Source: Labilithrix sp. (GTDB lineage Bacteria > Myxococcota > Polyangia > Polyangiales > Polyangiaceae). From it: a stretch of DNA of 32,062 nucleotides. The position numbers and the translations under genes are program-made. This document shows, in pieces, positions 26,301-32,062 of the stretch (its first letter is position 1; each line of letters opens with the position of its first letter). The stretch spans positions 1 to 32,062 of the forward strand of contig JAQBQL010000029.1 of assembly GCA_028287035.1 (NCBI GenBank), given 5' to 3'. The notes beneath the pieces are model-generated. The model was not told the origin of the DNA. It did not search any database and was given only the letters and a program-made list of their open reading frames with translations.

Positions 26301-26514
26301 TCGCGACGTCGAGGTTGCCGAGCGCGTTGCCGCGCGCGTCCTCCACGTGACAGCCGGCGCCGGTGTTGGTCCGGACGCACGACGTCGACAGGATCGGGCT
26401 GATGGTGCGCTCGAAGTACGTCGACGAGGCGGCGTCCTTCGTCGTGCAGCTCGCGGGCGCGAGCGCGATCACCGCCGCGCAGGCGGCGACGATGCCGGGA
26501 AGAAAGCGATTCAC
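23359..26514 (-). CDS. Multihaem c-type cytochrome-like protein with TolB-like beta-propeller
   Basis: A 1051-residue exported protein. The signal peptide may end in a lipobox (APASC, atypical). The N-terminal 400 residues hold repeated cytochrome-like modules of the form F..(K/Q)V.PVL followed by a haem motif: CVRTNTGAGCH (46-56, unusual spacing), CAAGNCH (205-211) and CMMVQCH (315-321), both CX4CH; CTVAGCD (378-384) lacks the His. From about 440 to 900 there are WD40/TolB-like propeller repeats (VSWDGTKIAFAARS, RIVFASTRGN, MSDGRIIYTSEK). A canonical CGQCH lies near the end (997-1001). It is probably an envelope electron-transfer protein; only the last motif is a standard haem c site. It starts at GTG 26514, 83 bases after the HEAT gene, and its stop overlaps the CLC start. 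Confidence 0.85.
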   Translation of the reverse strand: MNRFLPGIVAACAAVIALAPASCTTKDAASSTYFERTISPILSTSCVRTNTGAGCHVEDARGNALGNLDVATFGGVAKRRDLLLDYGPYGQPAMLVKNIEPFQVEVQTYDGKKVSITTDIKHAGGSILDASGSAYTTLRRWIQNGATENNTGVPPNVVERLPCNPFVPGRAGFDLTKDPPRGDFAQFRDQVNPVLTGKQGNAACAAGNCHGTLANSMYFTCGESPEQIRWNYLVAEEYLAQTAEQSELLRRPLAPAQGGAYHEGGVVFTSPSDSGYAALTDWAKAHGPPVVDSSDPGFAFFSQKVQPVLVKKGCMMVQCHSASMFHDFRLRGGSGGSFSLSATRKNYELSLAQLSVESDDPNASRIVRKNLYRPEVCTVAGCDKPSGIVHRGGPLFEDFPGTTASAKACADAKYDYDQGELDKIPGYCVVAEWQRREREVFKLAALSSVVYVRRPVGSVGRPQDFDVYAPGADLRRVPVTQTGLAVATSGAETSLTAGCGLDPSSADIRRPQVSWDGTKIAFAARSSAAEPLAIYEMNADGTACAKNAEIGAHPASQNGLLVHDFDPTYAPPEGGPPRIVFASTRGNVRNEAFDYTGPQRTPADPTKANSNLYVWEPDPANGAAHRVRQLTYLLNMERAPSFMSDGRIIYTSEKRAPNFYQLALRRINLDGGDYHPLYAQRGSIGYPEAAEVVELADKDFATIFRQPATPQGGGALAVFNRSIGVDFRSTNAADYPVDPGVLDPAQAQALDPQFFLHSLRFPDAGANATPGQPTSGLYRSPAALPNGQLVVSFGTAADAAAFGGDYDLYVMSPVTGAKTKLLGEAGFAEVDAAPVFQRFARAVFRSAVDEPNGFTSTNESKSEADVTVLDMRVLSSLLFQNTPTGRLLDPDMSTFTVYEDMPPPLEVDSFDKGGANVVSDAFGRVYVRRRTLGAVALETDGSARFAIPGGLPVVLKLDDTKLSRERALPRYQREAMVFGPGESVHQSFRAQFFDSLCGQCHGSISGKATDVALKPDFVTQASATVARGKPPFGLVKAPGERGPIEGPPATP

Positions 26515-26597
26515 GACGGAGATCCTATCGCGCTCTCGTCTTCCTGGCGCGCGCTCTCGTCGCGTTGCTGCCTCGCGGGAAGACGCGGAATCAGGTC

Positions 26598-27524
26598 CTA
26601 CAGTCTGCGCAGCGCGATGGCCGCCTGGTCACGGACGAGCCCGTTCGGATCGTTCGCGAGCGCCTCGAGCGTGGCCTTCGCCCGCACGTCGCGGATCTGG
26701 CCGAGCGCGTGCGCGGCGGACTCGCGCACGCTCGCGTCGCCGTCCTTGGTCATCGCGATGAGGCCGTCGACCGAGTCCTTCGCGCGCATCGCGCCGAGGA
26801 GCTCAGCCGAGCGCCGCCGCACCAGCGGGTCGACGTCGCCCGAGAGCTTCGCGACCGCGGGCACGTCCGTGAACGTGTTGACGCGGCTTGCCGAGCCGAG
26901 CGCCGCGAGCTTCACCCGTGCGTCGGCATCACCGAGGGCCAGGCTGAGCGCGCCCGAGCCGTCGTCGTTGAGGCGCCCGAGGGCGGCGGCCGCGGCGGCG
27001 CGGACCGTCGGGTCCCCGTCCTTCGCGATCGCCTGCTTGCACGCGTCGACGCCCGGCTTCGCGAGGAACTCGCCGAGCGCGTTGGCCGCATAGGCGCGGC
27101 GCCGCGGGTTCGGATCGCTCTGCAGCGTGTTCAGCGTGCGCTCGTACACCTCGCCGGGGCCGAAGACGCCGAACATGCGGCGACGCAGCCACCACGCGGC
27201 GATCTCGCGGGTGCGCGAGTTCGCGTCGTAGAGGAGCGGCTCGACGGACGGGATGCAGTCGAGACACTCGACGCGCTCACCGTGCTCGAGGGTCTCCCAG
27301 ATGGCCATCATCGAGCCCGAGGCCGACACGCTCTTGATGCGGTCGCCGGTCGAGAGGAACTCGATCTGGTCGGGCGGGATGTTGCCGTACATGGCCTGGG
27401 TGCCGCCGATGTTCTCCGTGATGCTGCCGGCGGTCGCCGACCTTCCGGAGAGCAGCGAGGAGCACGCGATGGCCGCGGCTGCGAGGAAACCGAGACGGAC
27501 GCCGAGCTTGCGATGGTTGCGCAT
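26598..27524 (-). CDS. Secreted HEAT-repeat protein
   Basis: A 308-residue protein with a Sec signal peptide (hydrophobic LGFLAAAAIACSSLLSG; cleavage probably near ATAGS, although AIACSS could be read as a lipobox). From about residue 85 it is a run of HEAT/PBS-lyase-type helical repeats, each with the pattern D(P/A)xxRxxAAxALG (for example DPTVRAAAAAALGRL, DASVRESAAHALGQI, DPNGLVRDQAAIALRRL). Such repeats form a curved protein-binding scaffold, so it may hold the two haem proteins of the operon together. A CLDC pair near residue 88 lacks the His for haem. ATG 27524 has GGAG 7 bases upstream and lies 14 bases after the preceding gene's stop. Confidence 0.88.
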   Translation of the reverse strand: MRNHRKLGVRLGFLAAAAIACSSLLSGRSATAGSITENIGGTQAMYGNIPPDQIEFLSTGDRIKSVSASGSMMAIWETLEHGERVECLDCIPSVEPLLYDANSRTREIAAWWLRRRMFGVFGPGEVYERTLNTLQSDPNPRRRAYAANALGEFLAKPGVDACKQAIAKDGDPTVRAAAAAALGRLNDDGSGALSLALGDADARVKLAALGSASRVNTFTDVPAVAKLSGDVDPLVRRRSAELLGAMRAKDSVDGLIAMTKDGDASVRESAAHALGQIRDVRAKATLEALANDPNGLVRDQAAIALRRL

Positions 27525-27538
27525 GGTCTTCTCCGCTC

Positions 27539-29881
27539 TCAGTATTTCTGACCGGCGGCCACGGGGTCGCTGGCGAAGGGCACGAAGCCGGTGTTCTGAC
27601 GTGCGTAGAACTGCCCGCCGACGTCGATCGACCGGATGAGGGTCGCGCGCTCGTCGTCGGTGAGGGTGACGCCCTTGTCCTCGGGGTGCATCGCCGGCGT
27701 GCCGTACGCGAAGGTGCCGTCGGCGGCCTTCACGTTGAGCTTCTTGATCAGCACCGACTCACGCGCGTTGTTGACGATGGCCCACTTCGGCGGGATGTCG
27801 CCGGTCGGCTTCGCGTTGCCCATGCCCATCTCCATGACGCCCGGGAAGAAGAGCGACACGTACGAAGCGGGGTAGGTGGCGAGCCGGCGGTCGTAGACGA
27901 CGGTGATCGGGCGGTCCGACAGGTCGAGGTACGGGATCGCGGGGAACTGCTGAGCGAGGCCCGTCTGCGGGTTGGTCGCGGTGACCGTGTAGCTCTTGCC
28001 CGCGAACGGATCGTTCGGGCCGCCCGAGTGACACGAGGCGCACTTCGCGTTGAGCAGGTCCTGGACGACGATCTTCGGCTTCGCGTCGGGGTACGTGGCG
28101 CGGTCCAGCGCCCAGGGCATCTCGATGCGGTCCGGGATGGCGACCTTCCAGTAGGCCTGCGCCTGCGCCTGCTCGGCGACCGTCGGGTTCGAGCCGAGGC
28201 GCGGGGCGCCGGCGCCGGAGCGCTGCTCGTGACAGCCCACGCAGCGGCGGTCCTCGCCGGGCATGCCCTGGATCCAGAGCCGCTGGCTCCGGATCGACAT
28301 GCCGTACTTGTCGATGGGCTGGAGGTGCACCGGGATGTACGGCGGGATGTCGGCGAGCCAGCTTCCGTCGGCGTAGACCGGGGCCTCGCCGAGGATCGCG
28401 GCGCCCTCGTCCATCGTGAGGCCGAACATCGTGACGCCCTTCGCGGCCTCGCTCGAGAAGCCCTCGATGACGCGGACCTTCACCGCGTCGTGGAGCGCCG
28501 CGCTCAGCGGGACGCCGGTGTCGCCGTAGTTGGCGCCCTTCACCGTCTCGTTGAGGCTCGTCTTCGTGATGTCGACCGAGCCGATGCGGACCGGCGCCGA
28601 GTTGTCCTGGTTCTTGCTGACGATGTCGCCGATGACCGGCGGCTCGCTGCGCGGCGCGACGGCGACCGCGTTGAGCGACCACGTCCCGCGGTCGTTGTAG
28701 ACGAGCTGGTTCTTCTTCGTGACGGGGTCGAAGATGAAGATGCCGAACTCGGGCGGCGACACCGACTGCTCGGACAGATCGTTGACGGGACCGTCGGCCC
28801 ACGAGACGAGGATGCGCCCGTCGGGCAGCATCGAGGGCTCGCGGTAGCGGCCCACCGGCGACGGGCCGTTGCCGGTCGGCACGTCGGGCGTCAGGATCTC
28901 GAACTTCGCGTTCTCCTCGTCGAGGCACGCGTGCCCGGTCTGGTCGGCGGCGGGATCGAGGCACGTGGCATCGGCGGCGTTGCGCGCGTCGATCTTCACG
29001 AGGGCGCCGGCGTGGATGGTGCGGTTTCGCTCGGTGGCGATGCCGATCATCACGTTCGGCTCGATCTCGCGGATGCTGAAGAGCGAGTTCGACGGCTTGC
29101 CGTGCTGGCCGGCGACCGCGAGCATCTGCGTGCCGTCGGGGTTCGCCGCGAACAGCTTCACGTCGTTCACGCCGCCGAGGTGCTCCCAGCGCGAGTAGCC
29201 GATCTTGCCGTCGTGGCGCATCCACGGCGCGACGGTGTGCGAGAGGTTCTGCGAGGCGAGGCGCCGGTCGGCATCGCCTCCGTCCACCGAGATGGTCGCG
29301 AGCTGCGTGACCACGCGGCCGTGCTCGTACTCGTCGGCGCGGGTGCCCATCGCCGTGTACATCTCGTTCGTCACGAACGCGATGCGGCCGCCCGGCAGGT
29401 AGATCGGGTTGATGTCGTCGCGGTCGCCGCCGGTCTTCGCGTGGATCTCGAACTTGCCGTCGGGGCCCTCGGCGAGCTGCGCCGTGTAGAGGTGGTACCG
29501 GTCCGACGCGTCGCGCTTCATCGAGAAGACGACCTGCTTGCCGTCGAACGACACGTCGGCGCCGTTGAAGTCGGCGGACGGATAGTCCGCGGTGATGTTC
29601 TTGAGCACGCCGTCGGGCCGCGGCGGCGAGAGCAGCATGAGCGCGCCGCCCGGGACGAACCGCTCGTAGTCGAGCACCTGCCCGTTGCCGCCCGCGACGT
29701 CGACCGCGACCCCCTCGGGCCCCGTCGTCGTGTGCTGCCGCTTGATGAAGAGCACCGAGCTGACCCCCACGCCGGAGTCGGTCTTCGCCTCGTCGCTACA
29801 GGCGACGAGCTGCGACGCCAGAGGCGCGGCAGCGGCGGCGAGCACCAACGTGAACGCGGTGAGGCGGTTGAGGTGTCTCAT
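27539..29881 (-). CDS. Diheme lipoprotein of the hydrazine synthase alpha-subunit (HzsA)-related family
   Basis: A 780-residue lipoprotein (lipobox LVAC, Cys28). Residues about 80-410 form a propeller-like region with DVSFDGKQVVFSMKRD, GGRIAFVTNE, RHDGKIGYSRWEHLGG, RNRTIHAGALVKID and MLPDGRILVSWADG. These are the marks of the HZS_alpha-type family, which is widespread beyond anammox bacteria. Two canonical haem c sites follow: RRCVGCHEQR (547-551) and KCASCHSGG (614-618). Conserved His residues are candidates for distal ligands or a metal site. The family's activity outside anammox is unknown; no beta or gamma hydrazine synthase genes lie here, so I do not infer hydrazine synthesis. ATG 29881 is the first gene of the run down to 20694. 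No Shine-Dalgarno sequence is visible. Confidence 0.87.
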   Translation of the reverse strand: MRHLNRLTAFTLVLAAAAAPLASQLVACSDEAKTDSGVGVSSVLFIKRQHTTTGPEGVAVDVAGGNGQVLDYERFVPGGALMLLSPPRPDGVLKNITADYPSADFNGADVSFDGKQVVFSMKRDASDRYHLYTAQLAEGPDGKFEIHAKTGGDRDDINPIYLPGGRIAFVTNEMYTAMGTRADEYEHGRVVTQLATISVDGGDADRRLASQNLSHTVAPWMRHDGKIGYSRWEHLGGVNDVKLFAANPDGTQMLAVAGQHGKPSNSLFSIREIEPNVMIGIATERNRTIHAGALVKIDARNAADATCLDPAADQTGHACLDEENAKFEILTPDVPTGNGPSPVGRYREPSMLPDGRILVSWADGPVNDLSEQSVSPPEFGIFIFDPVTKKNQLVYNDRGTWSLNAVAVAPRSEPPVIGDIVSKNQDNSAPVRIGSVDITKTSLNETVKGANYGDTGVPLSAALHDAVKVRVIEGFSSEAAKGVTMFGLTMDEGAAILGEAPVYADGSWLADIPPYIPVHLQPIDKYGMSIRSQRLWIQGMPGEDRRCVGCHEQRSGAGAPRLGSNPTVAEQAQAQAYWKVAIPDRIEMPWALDRATYPDAKPKIVVQDLLNAKCASCHSGGPNDPFAGKSYTVTATNPQTGLAQQFPAIPYLDLSDRPITVVYDRRLATYPASYVSLFFPGVMEMGMGNAKPTGDIPPKWAIVNNARESVLIKKLNVKAADGTFAYGTPAMHPEDKGVTLTDDERATLIRSIDVGGQFYARQNTGFVPFASDPVAAGQKY

Positions 29882-29947
29882 GGGTGGAGGGAGATGAGAG
29901 CAGGAGTCGCGCCATCGCAGAAGAGGTTCGGACCCCCGCGATCCACG

Positions 29948-29971
29948 AAGAATCCAGCAGGGCAGATTCTT
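29948..29971. promoter_or_regulatory. Inverted repeat upstream of the HzsA-like operon
   Basis: AAGAATC, 10-base loop, GATTCTT: a perfect 7-bp inverted repeat in an AT-rich island, 66 bases before the ATG at 29881. The position fits an operator or a 5' leader hairpin. No transcription factor family can be named from it. Confidence 0.42.
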
Positions 29972-29988
29972 TTCCGTACATGCTGCAA

Positions 29989-30026
29989 GGGGCGGACGAC
30001 CCCCGCCCCATGGGGGCCAGCCCCCA
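29989..30026 (-). terminator. Two adjacent GC hairpins downstream of cdd
   Basis: GGGGCGG...CCGCCCC (29989-30009) and TGGGGG-CCAG-CCCCCA (30011-30026), 35 bases after the cytidine deaminase stop. They likely separate the nucleoside-salvage operon from the HzsA-like operon. There is no T-run. Confidence 0.42.
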
Positions 30027-30060
30027 CGCGCACATCCTCGCGCATGGCGGGGAAGGAGCC

Positions 30061-30555
30061 CTACTTCTTCGCGGTGCGGGGCGGCTTCGGGAGGCTCGCG
30101 CCCGTGAAGGCCATCGGCAGGAGGTCGGCGAGCTGCACGACCCGGCCGGTCTCGCCCTCGCGTGACTCGAGGCCGACGAGCACGACGGGCAGGTCACGCG
30201 CGAACTCCGAGAGCACCTGCCGGCAGATGCCGCACGGGGTGCCCGCGTCGTCGATGGTGACGATGGCGATGGCAACGGGCTCGGTCTCGCCCTGCGCGAC
30301 CATCTGCATGACCGCGCCGCGCTCGGCGCAGATCGTGGCGCCGTACGTCGCGTTCTCGACGTTGCACCCGGTGAAGACCTTGCCGCTCCTCGTCGCGATG
30401 GCCGCGCCCACGCGGTAGTGCGAGTAGGGGGCGTACGCGTTCTCGCGCGCGGCCTTCGCCTCCTGCACGAGGCGATCGAGGAGCGCCGGATCGACGCCAG
30501 ACCGGGCGGCCCTGGTCCGCTTCGCCGCCGGCTTCTTCTTCTTGGTCGCGCTCAT
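30061..30555 (-). CDS. cdd: Cytidine deaminase
   Basis: Deaminates cytidine and deoxycytidine to uridine forms in pyrimidine salvage; cytoplasmic. The 164-residue size matches the small homotetrameric class. The zinc site is complete: CAE at 76-78 (NVENATYGATICAERG) and PCGICRQ (Cys108, Cys111), with the catalytic Glu78. The first 20 residues are a Lys/Arg-rich extension (KKKKPAAKRTRAAR) that the usual enzymes lack, and the C-terminus is also basic. ATG 30555 overlaps the PNP stop by 4 bases (ATGA), which fixes the start. Pairing with purine nucleoside phosphorylase makes this a nucleoside-salvage operon. Confidence 0.95.
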   Translation of the reverse strand: MSATKKKKPAAKRTRAARSGVDPALLDRLVQEAKAARENAYAPYSHYRVGAAIATRSGKVFTGCNVENATYGATICAERGAVMQMVAQGETEPVAIAIVTIDDAGTPCGICRQVLSEFARDLPVVLVGLESREGETGRVVQLADLLPMAFTGASLPKPPRTAKK

Positions 30556-31394
30556 GCCTCGCCTGCTTTCATGATCCAGCCGCGCAGCAGCCGCTGGAGA
30601 TCGTCGCGCCGCGTCTTCGCCGTGGCCTCGACCTCGGCGTGATCGAGCTCGCCGAGGCCGAGACCCGCCGCCATGTTGGTGATGCACGACAGCGCCGCGA
30701 CGCGCACCTTCATGTGGCGGAGCGCGATGACCTCGGGGACGGTGCTCATGCCCACCGCCTGCGCGCCGAGCGTGCGCAGCATGCGGATCTCCGCCGGCGT
30801 CTCGTACGAGGGTCCGGTGAGCCCGGCGTAGATGCCCTCGCGGAGGGGCAGCTTCTCGTCGGCGGAGACAGCGGCGAGCTGGGCGCGCAGCGTCTTGTCG
30901 TACGCGTTCGTCATGTCCGGGAAGCGCGTGCCGAGCGCGTCGTCGTTCGGGCCGAGCAGCGGATGCTGGAACATGAGGTTCAGGTGATCGGAGACGATCA
31001 TCAGATCGCCCGCCGACCAGCCCGCCTCGAGCCCGCCCGCGGCGTTCGTGAGGAGCACGCAGCTCACGCCGAGCCGCGCCATCACGCGCACGCCGTGCAC
31101 CACCTGCCAGAGGGGATGGCCCTCGTAGTAGTGCACGCGGCCCTGCATGCAGACGACCGGCACCGCGCCGACGTTGCCGAAGCAGAGGTTGCCGGCATGC
31201 CCGACGACCTTCGAGGCGGGCAGGTGCGGAAGCTCCGCGTACGGCACCTTCACGAGGCCGGTCATCGTCTCGGCGAAGGCGCCGAGGCCGCTCCCGAGGA
31301 CGACGCCCACCCGCGGCGCGAGGGTCGTCTTCGACCGGATGGCCTTCACGGTCTCGTCGACCCGCTGCGAGATGCTCGGCTCGTGCTCGCTCAT
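30552..31394 (-). CDS. Purine nucleoside phosphorylase (trimeric class I, Ino/Guo-type)
   Basis: Splits purine nucleosides with phosphate into base and ribose 1-phosphate. The 280-residue protein matches the trimeric, mammalian-like class. Motifs: GVVLGSGLGAF (phosphate loop), GRVHYYEGH, LLTNAAGGLE, IVSDHLNLM, GLTGPSYETPAEIRM with the base-binding Glu, VGMSTVPEVIALRH, and SCITNMAAG with the base-binding Asn; the Glu/Asn pair favours 6-oxopurines. ATG 31394 is preferred over upstream in-frame codons because it begins a normal short helix (MSEHEPSISQRV). It lies 54 bases after coaD and overlaps cdd. Confidence 0.95.
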   Translation of the reverse strand: MSEHEPSISQRVDETVKAIRSKTTLAPRVGVVLGSGLGAFAETMTGLVKVPYAELPHLPASKVVGHAGNLCFGNVGAVPVVCMQGRVHYYEGHPLWQVVHGVRVMARLGVSCVLLTNAAGGLEAGWSAGDLMIVSDHLNLMFQHPLLGPNDDALGTRFPDMTNAYDKTLRAQLAAVSADEKLPLREGIYAGLTGPSYETPAEIRMLRTLGAQAVGMSTVPEVIALRHMKVRVAALSCITNMAAGLGLGELDHAEVEATAKTRRDDLQRLLRGWIMKAGEA

Positions 31395-31448
31395 GGAGCC
31401 CGCCACACTATCACGAGAGCGCGGACCGGGGCGCCTCACGCCGCGGCG

Positions 31449-31937
31449 CTACTTCTTCGCGAACTTCTTCCGGAGCGCGTCGCACACGAGCTCGGGCGCA
31501 TAGCGGCTCACGTCGCCGTTGTGGCTCGCGATCTCCCGGACGAGGGAGGCGCTGACGAAACCGTGCTTCGTGCGCGAGGGCAGGAAGATGGTGTCGATGT
31601 TGGGGCGAATGTCGGCGTTCGCGTGGGCGATCTGGAGCTCGTACTCGAAGTCGGTGGTCACGCGCAGGCCGCGGACGATGACGCTCGCGTTCTTCGACGC
31701 GCAGTACTCGATGAGCAGACCGTCGAACGAGTCGACCGTCACGTTGGGGAGATGGCCGGCGATGCCCTTGATCAGCTCGACGCGCTCCTCGGAGCTGAAG
31801 AGCGGGTGCTTCGTGGGATGGACGCCGATCGCCACGATCACGTTGTCGAACATCGCCGCGGCACGCTCGATGAGATCGAGGTGGCCGATCGTCGCGGGGT
31901 CGAAGCTTCCCGCGTACACGGCGATGCCACGCGTCAC
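31449..31937 (-). CDS. coaD: Pantetheine-phosphate adenylyltransferase
   Basis: Fourth step of coenzyme A synthesis: transfers AMP from ATP to 4'-phosphopantetheine; cytoplasmic hexamer. The 162 residues match the family length. The nucleotidyl transferase motif is GSFDPATIGHL (His19). Other marks are HPTKHPLFSSEERV, DSFDGLLIEY, VIVRGLR, DFEYELQIAHAN and SASLVREIA. GTG 31937 overlaps the upstream gene's stop by 4 bases (GTGA) and is the only start giving the complete first strand. Confidence 0.96.
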   Translation of the reverse strand: MTRGIAVYAGSFDPATIGHLDLIERAAAMFDNVIVAIGVHPTKHPLFSSEERVELIKGIAGHLPNVTVDSFDGLLIEYCASKNASVIVRGLRVTTDFEYELQIAHANADIRPNIDTIFLPSRTKHGFVSASLVREIASHNGDVSRYAPELVCDALRKKFAKK

Positions 31938-32062
31938 TTCGCGGCTCCCTTGCTCTCCGTGGCGCCGGCCGGCTTCGGGGGCGGCGCGGGCCCGATCGGC
32001 GCGGGGCCGATGGGGGCGGCGCTCGCCGGGGCGGGCGAGGGGCGCGGCGCGCTCGGCGCGGG
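31934..32062 (-). CDS. C-terminal end of an Ala/Pro-rich protein, cut by the window edge
   Basis: The frame entering from the right edge reads 42 residues and stops at 31934-31936. It is Ala/Pro-rich with a short repeat APIGPAPIGPAP and a basic end (ATESKGAAK). The stop overlaps the coaD GTG in the same GTGA way as other coupled genes here, which supports real coding. The protein identity cannot be told from this tail. Confidence 0.5.
   Translation of the reverse strand, partial: PAPSAPRPSPAPASAAPIGPAPIGPAPPPKPAGATESKGAAK

Noticed and set aside
27539..29881. Reading the HzsA-like gene as part of a hydrazine synthase and the organism as anammox
   Set aside because: No HzsB/HzsC-like or hydrazine dehydrogenase genes are present, and relatives of this family are widespread outside anammox bacteria.
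29985..30001. A possible sigma54 promoter (perfect TTGCA -12 part on the minus strand) before the HzsA-like gene
   Set aside because: The -24 part reads TCGTCCG, lacking the nearly invariant GG, and no enhancer-binding protein gene is nearby.
29884..30165. A 93-codon + strand frame in the gap before the HzsA-like operon
   Set aside because: Two thirds of it is antisense to cdd or covers the hairpins, with no domain or conserved pattern.
27686..30418. A 910-codon open frame opposite the HzsA-like lipoprotein gene and cdd
   Set aside because: It is antisense to haem-motif and CAE/PCxxC-coding sequence, biased to Arg/Val/Asp/Glu, with no recognisable domain and no promoter or ribosome site.

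Overview
The window is one 32 kb piece of a very GC-rich (about 70 %) chromosome. The gene content points to a myxobacterium (Myxococcota, probably Polyangia): many lipoproteins with low-complexity Ser/Gly or Asp/Gly tracts, paired DUF4398/OmpA lipoproteins, a small stand-alone PilZ protein of the myxobacterial type, a PilZ-Hsp70 fusion, and an RNase E/G with an RGG-rich insert. This placement rests on protein style, not on a marker-gene comparison. I see no transposase, integrase, CRISPR array, rRNA or plasmid function. Genes are packed tightly, often with 4-bp ATGA/GTGA stop-start overlaps. Two genes run off the ends: the RNase on the left and an Ala/Pro-rich protein on the right.

Layout. 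1-3742 (+): 3' part of RNase E/G, PilZ protein, two DUF4398 lipoproteins (the second with a peptidoglycan-binding OmpA domain), histidine phosphatase. 3753-9651 (-): Ser/Gly-linker lipoprotein, large lipoprotein with a probable papain-like Cys-His-Asp site, DUF1345 membrane protein, GAF-PAS-PAS-GAF-GGDEF diguanylate cyclase. 9745-13718 (-): probable operon of a degenerate ABC-ATPase-like protein, a DUF697-like protein, glutamate 5-kinase (proB) and a membrane protein. 13746-14546 (-) encodes a DUF1223 thioredoxin-fold protein; 14677-15510 (+) a lipoprotein; 15561-15647 (+) is tRNA-Ser(CGA). 15674-17809 (-) encodes the PilZ-Hsp70 fusion. 17887-18611 (+) carries a tiny CC-repeat protein and a cupin. 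18625-20013 (-) carries two tandem paralogous lipoproteins. 20166-20687 (+) is another lipoprotein.

20694-29881 (-) is the most unusual part: six close-packed or overlapping genes. In transcription order they encode a diheme lipoprotein related to the hydrazine synthase alpha-subunit family, a HEAT-repeat secreted protein, a 1051-residue TolB-propeller protein with several c-type haem motifs, a fluoride-type CLC antiporter and two unrecognised proteins. I see no hydrazine synthase beta or gamma subunit, so hydrazine synthesis is not implied; an envelope electron-transfer or oxidoreductase complex of unknown substrate is the better reading. 30061-32062 (-) is housekeeping: cytidine deaminase, purine nucleoside phosphorylase, CoaD, and the tail of an upstream gene.

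Themes: cyclic-di-GMP signalling (two PilZ proteins and one GGDEF protein), envelope lipoproteins, and nucleoside salvage. Several genes have a sigma70-like -10 element only 6-9 bases before the best start codon and no Shine-Dalgarno sequence, which suggests leaderless mRNAs.
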